Assembly: GCA_002786165.1 (NCBI GenBank)
Contig: PEQK01000017.1
Coordinates: 1 to 64,000 of the forward strand
Source of the DNA: Legionella sp.
GTDB taxonomy: Bacteria > Pseudomonadota > Gammaproteobacteria > Legionellales > Legionellaceae
Direction: 5' to 3'
Length of the DNA: 64,000 nt
A program made the position numbers and the translations under genes. The notes beneath the pieces were generated by a model that saw only the letters and a list, made by a program, of their open reading frames with translations, was not told the DNA's origin and did no database searches. This document shows, piece after piece, positions 16,884 to 25,426 of the stretch (positions within the stretch are counted from its first letter, which is position 1; each line of letters starts with the position of its first letter).

Positions 16884-18536
16884 ATGAATTCAAATTATGA
16901 AGCAAATAGAAAGAAGCAACTAGCGATATTTACAAAAAATCAGGAAGAGCTAGACGATAAACAACACGCTAGTGCTCGTACTTTGTTTAACAGAAAAACA
17001 AATCTTAAGGAAACAATAGTTCAGACTATATATCCTGCGCTGGTGGTTATAGAGACGCCAGACTCTAGAGTAGGCATGGGATTTTTTCAACACGAAACAT
17101 GGTTAGTGTCTAATGCTCATGTGATTAGGCACCGAACTGAAATTGATTCAGGGATTATACTACGCCAATATGATACATCTGAAGTATTGCTTGAAGCAGA
17201 GCAAGCTTATCACAGGCCCTGGGAAAATGTTGTATCACCTGATATTGTTGTACTTAAAACCCCTAGTACTCATAAAAATATACCGTCAAACCCTTTATCA
17301 CGAGATGCCACCTATCAAGAGTCTCATTATTTTTATATTGATGCTCAATTTGAGATACATTATCTTTCTCCAGTTGCATCAATGAGCACGCTACCGATGC
17401 TTTTTCGTTGTCAAGATGGAAGTTCACCACAACCAGGGTGCTCTGGAACTCCGATTTTTTCCGCTAAAGTGATCATAGGAAAAATCCCTTCATGGAAATT
17501 TGAAGTTGTAGGTGCGCTTTATGCGCGCTGCCTTGATCCAATACCATCTGAGCTATCACAAAAACTAGTTTGTGGTGTACCTATTGTTGGCGAGTTTGAA
17601 CAAATAAGACAGATTTTAATTTCTCTAGACTCTGCGGCTCATCACGCAAAAAAAGCAAAGTGTAGTATGACTATAAAAGATGTGGACCAAGCTCAAACTT
17701 CGCAAAACCTATCTGAAAGAGCTGCTGCTTTAGCTGAAGCTGGCATACGAGCGTTTGAAGTTGGTGACAGCTTTGTAGAAATAGCGCTACCTGAAGGATT
17801 AGAAAAACTTGATGGTAGTGGTTTTTATAAATTGGAACAATCGCATTTAGCGCTTGATTCTTCGGAGATACAGCAAACATTTTTTGAGTTTATAGAACAC
17901 ATTAAAAGACAATCAAGTATTCGTATTGATGTTGAGAAAGAAACCACGCTTTTATCTTTAGAGCATTGGAGATTAGATTGTAAACCAGGAACTGGTGGTC
18001 AATATTGGCTGTTACAGGTACAAGATAATACGGGGAAAAAAAATAAAATAAATGGAAAATCTGCTTCTTCTATATTCGCTGAAGTAAAAATACCAACAAG
18101 TGTACATGTGATTAATGGCGAACCATTAGCCGAGGATTTGCTAATAAGCCGAACAAATGTTGAAAAAGGAGAGCGTCATCCTTCTGTGGCAGTCGTATTT
18201 GAGAATACTATCAAAAGTAAAAAATATAGGCTCACAGAGCGTAGAGCGGGTTCCCCTACGTTGTTTCATGCCTTAAATCTATCTCATACAACAGGACATG
18301 ATCTCATCCTAAAAGCTGTCCATGCTAGTGAGATAGAACGCCTCAATAGCATCGATGAAAACGGAGATACCCCATTGATGGTTCTGTTGCAAAAGAAACT
18401 AACTGACCCTGGGCAACGAAAAAAAGCTCAATTATTAGCGCAATGTAGTATTTGGAACCAAGCAAACAAGAACAACAAAACAGCTGAGGAACTACTCGAA
18501 GGACGTACTGATAATTTAAAAAATGAGCTCTTTTGA
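16884..18536 (+). CDS. Trypsin-fold serine peptidase with ankyrin-like C-terminus
   Basis: The N-terminal half has an S1-type chymotrypsin fold. His79 is in WLVSNAHVIRH, Asp120 in SPDIVVLKTP and Ser187 in QPGCSGTPIF, where GCSGTP stands in for the usual GDSGGP. The start lacks a signal peptide, so the protease would act in the cytoplasm or be exported by another route. The middle (about residues 270-430) is unassigned. The last 100 residues contain ankyrin-like units (ENGDTPLMVLLQKK, NQANKNNKTAEELL). The combination is typical of secreted host-targeted effectors rather than housekeeping DegP-like proteases, but no secretion signal can be proven here. It ends 64 bp before the transposon's left end. 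Confidence 0.7.
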   Translation: MNSNYEANRKKQLAIFTKNQEELDDKQHASARTLFNRKTNLKETIVQTIYPALVVIETPDSRVGMGFFQHETWLVSNAHVIRHRTEIDSGIILRQYDTSEVLLEAEQAYHRPWENVVSPDIVVLKTPSTHKNIPSNPLSRDATYQESHYFYIDAQFEIHYLSPVASMSTLPMLFRCQDGSSPQPGCSGTPIFSAKVIIGKIPSWKFEVVGALYARCLDPIPSELSQKLVCGVPIVGEFEQIRQILISLDSAAHHAKKAKCSMTIKDVDQAQTSQNLSERAAALAEAGIRAFEVGDSFVEIALPEGLEKLDGSGFYKLEQSHLALDSSEIQQTFFEFIEHIKRQSSIRIDVEKETTLLSLEHWRLDCKPGTGGQYWLLQVQDNTGKKNKINGKSASSIFAEVKIPTSVHVINGEPLAEDLLISRTNVEKGERHPSVAVVFENTIKSKKYRLTERRAGSPTLFHALNLSHTTGHDLILKAVHASEIERLNSIDENGDTPLMVLLQKKLTDPGQRKKAQLLAQCSIWNQANKNNKTAEELLEGRTDNLKNELF

Positions 18537-18600
18537 AAGAATCGATTACATACTTAGTCGTTTTATACCAATCCCAGATTAAATCCGAAAAATTATCTAT

Positions 18601-18667
18601 TGATAATATTCAGAAGACGACTTCACCATATAGCCTTATATAGTCTAGTTCGTGCAGTCATCTTCAC
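18601..18667. repeat. Left transposon end with TniA-binding-like repeats
   Basis: CAGAAGACGACTTCACC at 18611-18627 and, inverted, GTGCAGTCATCTTCAC at 18652-18667 are two copies of the short repeat that TniA/TnsB-type transposases bind in Tn5053-family ends. The outermost TGATAATATT deviates from the usual TGTCATTTT. The tniA start follows 48 bp further on. Confidence 0.6.
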
Positions 18668-18714
18668 TACTTGTATTTATAATCACAAGGCAACTTCACA
18701 GGCAGATCAGGACG

Positions 18715-20178
18715 ATGTGTACCGAAAGCGATCTTTTTACAGAGCACGGAGTATTAACTACATCGGAAAATGAGTGGGAATTGGCGCGCTTACGTTCTAA
18801 AATCATTGCGCCATTGGCTAAATTAGAGACCATCAGTTGGAAGTTAGCTGATAATGCAGCTAATACTTAAAATTTCGCGCAAACAAGTATATTCATTAAT
18901 AAAACAATATCGACAAGGCAATAGTTTGGTTTCAGATATGCTTTTAAACAAATCCCAAGGAGGGGAAGGTAAAACCCGCCTGCCTGAATCGGTAGAGCAA
19001 ATTATTCGTGACGTATTATTTTCGCATTATTTAAATAAGCAAAAATACTCAGAAACAGCCGTATGGAAGCAGATAGTACAACGATGTCGTAAATTAAATT
19101 TGCCAATACCAGCGAGAAACCGCTGCGCTTAAGAATTGAATGGTTAGACCCTTACGTAGTAAGCCGCAAACGCAATGGTACAAATGCTGCGAAAACATTA
19201 GAATCTGCTGGCGGAGTACCTCCAGAAGTATTATCTCCGCTCGAGCAAGTCCAAATCGACCACACTATTATTGATCTGATGATCGTTGACGATCTTAATC
19301 GTTTACCTATTGGCAGGCCCTATCTTATCGCAATTGATGTTTTTAGCCGTTGTGTTGGGATGTTAGTGACTCTGGAAGCCCCATCCTCTGTATCGGTTGG
19401 GTTATGTTTATCGCATATTGTATGTGATAAACGTCCGTGGTTAGAAAGAATTGAAGTAGATGTTGATTGGCCAATCAGTGGTAAACCATTATTACTTTAT
19501 CTTGATAACGCAGCGGAATTTAAAAGCGAAGCATTACGTCGTGGATGCGAGCAACATGGTATTGAGTTGAAATATAGACCTCTCGGAAAAGCTCACTATG
19601 GCGGTATTATTGAGCGGTTGATTGGCACGGTTATGCAGAAAGTACATGAGATACCGGGAACAACTTTTTCTAATCCTTTGCAAAAAGGTGATTATAACTC
19701 AGAGGCAAAAGCTTCACTGAAGCTTAAAGAGTTAGAACGTTGGTTTGCTATAGCTATTGGCCATTATCACGCAACATTCCATCATGGCTTAAATCAGATT
19801 CCTGCTTTAGTTTGGGAAGAAGCTGTTATAAGGTCTGAAAAGATTCAGATCATTAATAACCCACGAGCTTTTTTAATTGATTTTTTACCTGTCATTCGCC
19901 GTAACATTGGAAGAAGTGGCTTTTTGATTGATCATATTACTTATTATTCAGATAGTCTCAAGCCTTGGATTGCCAATAGAAGCAACATGGAAAAGTTTAT
20001 TATTCGACGAAACCCGCTTGATTTAAGTCGCGTCTGGGTATTAGATCCTAAAAGTAAGCAATATATTGAAATCCCTTACCGCATTTTAACTCGTCCGTCG
20101 TTAACTCTTTGGGAACATAAGCAAGCAATAGTGCATCTACGTGCTAAAGGCCTATCTCAAATCGATGAAATACAATAG
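18715..20178 (+). pseudogene. tniA: TniA transposase (Mu/TnsB-type DDE), frameshifted
   Basis: Three frame segments form one TniA. 18715-18869 gives the N-terminus. 18866-19130 gives the helix-turn-helix part (ISRKQVYSLIKQYRQGNSLVSD read as ISRKQVYSLIKQYR and GNSLVSD, then KTRLPESVEQIIRD). From about 19120 the frame runs RIEWLDPY through the catalytic core: QIDHTIIDLMIVDDL, PIGRPYLIAIDVFSRC, LYLDNAAEF and AHYGGIIERLIGT supply Asp, Asp and Glu. GTTFSNPLQ and the C-terminal domain follow. One-base shifts are needed near 18865 and near 19120. All catalytic residues survive, so decay is recent, or the shifts are assembly errors. It catalyses strand transfer with TniB and TniQ in intact relatives. 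Confidence 0.85.
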
Positions 20179-20212
20179 CTACAACTGCTCGTGCATTTGA
20201 GCGCGAATTATA

Positions 20213-20693
20213 ATGAGTCATTCTCACTGGCCGGTTCATCCTCATCCAGTTAAAGAAGAAGCTATATTATCTTGGCTATCAAGAATAGCAATTTGTTATG
20301 GATTAGGTGTTTCAGAACTACTTCACGACTTGGATTTTCACGGCGATCCTAATGATCTCACGATGTCCATACCTCATAGATTATTGGAGTCATTGTCCAA
20401 TCGAACTGGGGTTGAAAAACAAAAAATATATGCGCTAACAGTCGTATCATGGCGATTATTGTTGGGAATAGATTCGGATTTTGAATCTTATGTACATCAT
20501 TACTCCTTATTATTATCATTGAACCAAAGAAAAAGATATTCCCAAAAAAACTTGGCGCCCATGGTTTCCTTCGTCATGGAGTTCTCCAAAAGCGTGCCCT
20601 AAGTGCGCCATAAGCAAGGATAGTAATATGATGCTTGTGGTGTGGTATCCACCAATAATGCTCAGCTGCCCCATACATCTGTTAGGAGCTTGA
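20213..20693 (+). pseudogene. tniQ: TniQ, truncated and frameshifted
   Basis: The first 129 codons have the TniQ N-terminal pattern (WPVHPHPVKEEAILSWLSRI, then YGLGVSELL). Near 20550 the frame shifts by one base and then reads TWRPWFPSSWSSPKACPKC, a zinc-finger-like Cys pair, and VVWYPPIMLSCPIH, both TniQ-like, before a stop at 20691-20693. The C-terminal part is absent, and a piece of resolvase follows in another frame. In intact elements TniQ helps select the target. There is no AAA ATPase gene (tniB) between it and tniA. Confidence 0.75.
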
Positions 20694-20778
20694 GATTACC
20701 AAACAAACTTTATATAGACATCTAGCACCAAATAGAGAATTACGTGAAGATGGTAAAAAATTGCTTGAAACGGTTTGA
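20686..20778 (+). pseudogene. tniR: C-terminal fragment of a serine resolvase (TniR-like)
   Basis: The frame reads ELEITKQTLYRHLAPNREL followed by REDGKKLLETV and a stop. This is the helix-turn-helix tail of Tn3/TniR-type serine recombinases. Only about 30 codons remain, fused to the end of the tniQ remnant, so an internal deletion removed the end of tniQ and the catalytic part of tniR. Confidence 0.6.
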
Positions 20779-20937
20779 TAATTCAATCGCAATCTGAACG
20801 ACACCAAAAGAAGACTAAAAAATGAACTGGAGCCAAATTGAGATTGGCAATTGCGTTTTAATTTCGAACAGATTACTATTCTGACCATAAAAGCTATGAC
20901 TTCAGTTCATTGTAATACTTTGACCAAGGAGAGGATG

Positions 20938-23900
20938 ATGTATAACCAGAATGAGATTAATTTAGCATGGAAAAAACGAGCTCAAGAATTTCTAGGTAAA
21001 GCATTCAAACGAACTGCAAGTACTTCTTTAAACCGCCCTACTATAGAAAGTCTTGATTTTACAATGTACGACTGGCAAGTTTCTGATAAAAACATTGGTG
21101 TTGTTGAAGATAGAACACTTATCGCAGATGTCATTGGTCGCAGTGAGCATGAAAGTCTAAATAAATTATCCAATAAATATGAGCTAAATTTTTTAGTTCC
21201 CTTGCTAGAACGATTAGGGGGGAGCTATGTATCCGAAGAGACTACAAGGTATACCGAAAGACAATTTATTTGTTCTTTCTTAATGTGCAAAACTGTTAAA
21301 TGTTACTTAAAAGATTTTCCATCTTATGGCGAAGCAGTTAAAGTTCCTACCGATAGTGCATTGATTCAGTCAGTAACATTATATACAGGGTATCGTGTTC
21401 ACTTAAATATAGAAACAAATGAGCAAGTACCTATGCAGAATATTACCCAATGGAACGCGACGGTCAAACTCATTTACTCTGAATATGGTATTGAAGCAGG
21501 ATGGGATAAAATTCATGAGCAATTACAGCGATTTGGAGATATTAAGATACGGTTTACATGTGAAGGATTTGGCGGATATATGCCACCATCTAACGCATCA
21601 TTTGAGGTTGATGTGTCGGATTCAAATGCTTTTCAAACTATAAAACAGGCCACAACAGATCTTCATCATCATTTCAAAATGAATTTTTGGCAATCTGAGA
21701 ATTTTGAGTATTTTATCGAGCCTACTCAAGATTTAAAAGAATACTTGGCATTGGAAGATTATGTAACTGGTCAATCCAATATTTTAGTTAGAACTTTGCC
21801 AAAAAGGCCGTATACATTAGTCGAAAAACTTGAGGCCCGTTACCAGGAGAAGCAACCCATCCTTTCTGGGCGACCTCAGCATGGCTATCATGTTGAGTGT
21901 TGCAAAGAGCTCCCAGACGAGAATACGCTTGTGGAAAACATATTGTACATATACCTTTCATCTGCAAATGAATTAGAGTCCGCAAAAAAAATATCCCGTG
22001 GTTTGATAAAAACACAATTAAGTGATACACAATTAAACCGTGATGAGCTCAACACTATTCGTAGAAAAATAATACATTCCGAAGTATTAACCCATGCGGA
22101 ACGCTATAGCATTCTTCATTCTGTTATAAGAGATAAAGACGAGTGGGCATTTTTTCAAGAAACCGGTATGCGCTTAGAAAGACTGCTTGAGCATATGAAT
22201 CAAATTGTAATTCCAACGATGTCTCAATTAGAGGCTTGCTCAAAACCTCGTATCATGGTGATGGGGCCAACTGGAATTGGTAAAAGCGCTTTAGTTGGCT
22301 CTTTATTAGGAGAGCAGCTAAAAACTGTCTCTATAAATTATAAGAACAAAATCGTATATGCCAATAGCTCAACACAAAAGCGACCTAAAATCGGGCAAGG
22401 CGAAAGTCAAACAAAAGGTTGTGCTGTGTATTCTCGTACAGAAAGGCCTTATGCTTATATTGATTGTGCAGGGATTTTTGATACAGAAGGCTATGAAGCA
22501 GAAGTGTGTAATGCCATGGCAGTTAAGTTTGCAGCTGCACAAACCTGTCCTCGCGCAGTCATTTTACTATTGGAAGAGCATGATATTACAGTAGGTAAAG
22601 CTCATATATTTAGACAAAGATTGACTCAATTAAAACGAGTCTTTCCAAATATTGACAAGGCGTGGCCTGCGTTGCTATTTGTAGTCAATAACCATGGTCA
22701 AAATGAACCCGGCCATATCGTTAAAAGTAGAATTATAGAACAAGTGAAACAATTGATCGACGAAGATATCAAAAAACGCAATAAGCTAAGAGTTAAGAAA
22801 GGCATAGAAGTAGAGTTGTGGATAAAGTTACTTTGGGCGGTAAAACAGGGTGTTTTACTAAAAGAGTTAATTTTCCCCGATCAAGATAGGTCTAGTGATT
22901 TCCAAAAAGTTGCTCATGTAATAGCACAACCAGTTTTTAGTCTATTTTCTGCTATTTCTGGCTCCAATCAGTATAGTTCACAGGATGAAAGCACCTTAAC
23001 CCTGCAAGACTTAAATACCCTCAGAACACTTTTAACGCCTCCAGATTGCACAAGACTTGATGAGATAAATAATGAACTTAACATATTAAATTTATTAAAA
23101 ACACATGCTGAAAATGTTATTGTTCCTGACCTTTTGAATACGCATTTGACACAAGAAAGTATTGAGCGCTGCATAGAAAATACACCTTCAGATGTGTTGA
23201 TTAATAATTTTTACCCTGATCGATTGTACAATCACAAAGAAGGAAGAAAAGAGCCACAAGAAGTGTTAAAAGAAATTATGGCCGATATAATGAGTTATTA
23301 TAATCAGTTGGTTGAAATTAAAACTGATGCCCAAAATGATAAGGACCATTATCTCCAAAATCTTCAGGACTATTATCAAGCTGAGTCACATGAAAAAGGA
23401 GACTTGGTTTTAATTCAGGCTGGGGAATTGGAAATACAGAGACATGTTCGCACTTTATCTCGATTGAGAAATGAAATTTCAAGAATGGAAAATCATCCTA
23501 CTTATAGAACAGTCATGATGGTTCCCGAAAGTGCTACAAGCCCGATATACGTTGATGAAAATACGATTATGATGCAATATAAAGATGGTTTTCTAACAGC
23601 TTATTGGCATAAATCTAATGTTTTTACTCCATCATGTGAGAGAAAATCTTTGCCAATAAATCAAGTTCAAGCTATTTACGATACTCTTATGGGAGCAGAA
23701 GGTAGTTCAGATGATACTCACCTAATACAATCCATTATTTCGGCATATCAGTGTCCCATAAAAACTTTTACTAAGACCCTTAGGAATGAAGGAATCATGC
23801 CAAGGTCTTTTTGGCATGGCGATACTGCTTTTCATACAGCAATTGGCCTTGCGCCTATTAGATATCCTTTTGAGTATCATGATGCAGAAGCCCCCTATGT

Positions 23901-24837
23901 TGCAGCAAATCCTTACACTCCAACATCTAATATTCAAAATGGTATCAGTGCGTTTTTTGATTGGCCAGACCGGCATGGCGAGTTTTTTGAAATCAACGAA
24001 GCGCCAACTAATGGTTATTATCGTGCAACCTATCGGCCCTCTCACTGTGATAGAACCGAAGATACGGAAGCATGTGTACATTTGACTATTTCAGAGCAGT
24101 ATGCTGAAAGCACCAAAGTAAAAGTTGCATATTTACGAACTGAATTTCAAAGAATACAAGAAATAAAAGATGGAGTGAAGCAAAGAGGTATTAGTGCACT
24201 GAAGGCCATTCTGGTTGAATTAGATAATAAATTAACTGAAACAGGTACAATGCTGGTAGGAAATGATGAGCAATGGCTGAAAATGGCTATTTATGTTAGA
24301 AGCTTTTTTGAAGGCAATGGTTTTTTAGTTACCGTGGACAGAGATACATATAGAAAGTTCTTAGAATCTTATCAGGCTAGTTTACAAGTAACAGAAATTA
24401 TTGCTAGCTCATGCGACCAAGTGAATACAGATGATGATTTTGATTTTTTCTTCACCCGTGGTGCTTCGGATGATCGTATTTTTTCAGCACCCTTAAAAGG
24501 ACATATGAACACGTTGTTTGGATATGGATATCGTTTTACTTGTAGAAAAGGAGGAAAAAGAGAGCAAAACTTAATAATTGAATCTAACCAATCCAGCGTT
24601 TCAGATGAGGGGCGTGATATTTTGCAGTCAATTGTTTCTGAACTACAAGCGGCTATCGATCAAAAAAATAGAAGCAGAGATAGTGTTGATGAAGATGACG
24701 GCATTATTACTCTGAGTGCAAGCATGCCTAAAAAAGTGTCTATTTCGAGAACTTCAATGTGGGTTGATAAGCTGGAAGAAGAGCTTACGTCAATTTCAGA
24801 GGAGTCTGACAGGCCAGGATTCTGTGTGGTTTCATAA
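20938..24837 (+). CDS. Giant P-loop GTPase-like protein, about 1,299 residues (transposon cargo)
   Basis: No known family fits over the full length. A P-loop GTPase-like core lies near residues 440-580: VMGPTGIGKSALVGSLLG (G1), a possible switch Thr in ESQTKGC, IDCAGIFDTEGYEAE (G3, DxxG), and VVNNHGQ where the G4 motif NKxD would be, so G4 is degenerate. This resembles septin/AIG1/dynamin-like GTPases. About 440 residues precede it and 700 follow, with predicted coiled-coil stretches and no membrane segment. The C-terminus is acidic, Ser-rich and ends in CVVS. The start is set at ATG 20938 behind AAGGAGAGG; ATG 20935 is equivalent. It lies inside the Tn5053-like element and, unlike the tni genes, is intact. 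Confidence 0.65.
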   Translation: MYNQNEINLAWKKRAQEFLGKAFKRTASTSLNRPTIESLDFTMYDWQVSDKNIGVVEDRTLIADVIGRSEHESLNKLSNKYELNFLVPLLERLGGSYVSEETTRYTERQFICSFLMCKTVKCYLKDFPSYGEAVKVPTDSALIQSVTLYTGYRVHLNIETNEQVPMQNITQWNATVKLIYSEYGIEAGWDKIHEQLQRFGDIKIRFTCEGFGGYMPPSNASFEVDVSDSNAFQTIKQATTDLHHHFKMNFWQSENFEYFIEPTQDLKEYLALEDYVTGQSNILVRTLPKRPYTLVEKLEARYQEKQPILSGRPQHGYHVECCKELPDENTLVENILYIYLSSANELESAKKISRGLIKTQLSDTQLNRDELNTIRRKIIHSEVLTHAERYSILHSVIRDKDEWAFFQETGMRLERLLEHMNQIVIPTMSQLEACSKPRIMVMGPTGIGKSALVGSLLGEQLKTVSINYKNKIVYANSSTQKRPKIGQGESQTKGCAVYSRTERPYAYIDCAGIFDTEGYEAEVCNAMAVKFAAAQTCPRAVILLLEEHDITVGKAHIFRQRLTQLKRVFPNIDKAWPALLFVVNNHGQNEPGHIVKSRIIEQVKQLIDEDIKKRNKLRVKKGIEVELWIKLLWAVKQGVLLKELIFPDQDRSSDFQKVAHVIAQPVFSLFSAISGSNQYSSQDESTLTLQDLNTLRTLLTPPDCTRLDEINNELNILNLLKTHAENVIVPDLLNTHLTQESIERCIENTPSDVLINNFYPDRLYNHKEGRKEPQEVLKEIMADIMSYYNQLVEIKTDAQNDKDHYLQNLQDYYQAESHEKGDLVLIQAGELEIQRHVRTLSRLRNEISRMENHPTYRTVMMVPESATSPIYVDENTIMMQYKDGFLTAYWHKSNVFTPSCERKSLPINQVQAIYDTLMGAEGSSDDTHLIQSIISAYQCPIKTFTKTLRNEGIMPRSFWHGDTAFHTAIGLAPIRYPFEYHDAEAPYVAANPYTPTSNIQNGISAFFDWPDRHGEFFEINEAPTNGYYRATYRPSHCDRTEDTEACVHLTISEQYAESTKVKVAYLRTEFQRIQEIKDGVKQRGISALKAILVELDNKLTETGTMLVGNDEQWLKMAIYVRSFFEGNGFLVTVDRDTYRKFLESYQASLQVTEIIASSCDQVNTDDDFDFFFTRGASDDRIFSAPLKGHMNTLFGYGYRFTCRKGGKREQNLIIESNQSSVSDEGRDILQSIVSELQAAIDQKNRSRDSVDEDDGIITLSASMPKKVSISRTSMWVDKLEEELTSISEESDRPGFCVVS

Positions 24838-24945
24838 TTTCGCATTTAAATAGAATCAAAAGAGCAATGAACTTCTGATATAACTTTATGGTATTGAAGA
24901 TTGTGGCTATGGTGTTTACATGATTTTTGTATATTTTTTGAAATA

Positions 24946-25038
24946 GTCATTTTCAAAAGACTTCAGTGGCAACCCTAATTTAACCATACTTGTGCACTCA
25001 ACTTCTGAAATCCGTGGAGAGCACTCCTGAAAATGACA
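24946..25038. repeat. Right transposon end with inverted GTCATTTTCA repeats
   Basis: GTCATTTTCA at 24946-24955 and its exact reverse complement TGAAAATGAC at 25028-25037 enclose about 90 bp. GTGCACTCAACTTCTGA at 24992-25008 is an inverted copy of the short TniA-site-like repeat. The outer copy is taken as the right end of the transposon; the inner one has the opposite orientation and could be the end of a second, lost element. Confidence 0.55.
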
Positions 25039-25165
25039 TCCGAGTCAGTACCGATGATCAAAATTTAGACTTACAAATTGACGAACTTACTCAAGATGGA
25101 TGCTATAAGAATGACATCTATAAAGACAAGGTTTCGGGTGAAAAAACTGACCGTCCTGGGTTAAT
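25039..25165 (+). pseudogene. N-terminal fragment of a serine resolvase
   Basis: Directly after the transposon end the frame reads RVSTDDQNLDLQIDEL, then QDGCYKNDIYKDKVSG and DRPGL. This is the N-terminus of a Tn3-type serine recombinase, with the catalytic Ser in RVST. The first five or six codons are missing, cut off by the transposon end, and the match is lost after about 42 residues. It lies downstream of the C-terminal fragment at 20686, so the two are not one simply interrupted gene. Confidence 0.75.
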
Positions 25166-25426
25166 CTTTGCAAACGTTATTTATAACCCAGACAAGCAAC
25201 AACTACTTATAAAAAAATGTTTTGTATGTACAAATCTTCAAGAGATAAAAACAAGGAACAGGATCTAATGTTATGGATCAATTATTATCCCATTTTTTAA
25301 ACAGCCGAAAGATCACCCAGATAACGAATCAAGAATTGTAACAGCAAACATATTCAAAGACAGAACGCTTTTATCTCAACAAACAGCGGTTACACAAATT
25401 CCATTTGAAAACAAAGATATTATTTA
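25166..25426. other. Intergenic stretch without recognisable gene
   Basis: The resolvase frame stays open to 25268 but reads unrelated sequence. The rest holds no convincing ORF, RNA or repeat. It separates the transposon from the 3' end of the minus-strand orphan array. Confidence 0.5.

Larger units (their letters stand above)
18601..25038 (+). mobile_element. Decayed Tn5053/Tn402-like transposon carrying a GTPase-like gene
   Basis: The left boundary is a CAGAAGACGACTTCACC block at 18611-18627, close to the known Tn402/Tn5053 end. The right boundary is TGAAAATGACA at 25028-25038, the reverse complement of the TGTCATTTTCA end. Inside are remnants of tniA, tniQ and tniR in the family order, with tniB missing, then an intact 3.9-kb cargo gene. 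The right end directly abuts a serine-resolvase gene fragment, and Tn5053-family elements are known to prefer resolvase/res sites. A TCCGA occurs at 18584-18588 and 25039-25043, but it does not sit at the left repeat, so a target duplication is not established. The element is non-autonomous as it stands. Confidence 0.65.

Noticed and set aside
18715..20778. CRISPR-associated transposon (CAST) because of TnsB-like and TniQ genes
   Set aside because: No cas genes, no array and no TnsC/TniB; gene order and ends fit Tn5053/Tn402.
18584..25043. TCCGA at 18584-18588 and 25039-25043 as target-site duplication
   Set aside because: The left copy lies 12 bp outside the recognisable left repeat, and a rejoined target does not restore an open resolvase frame.
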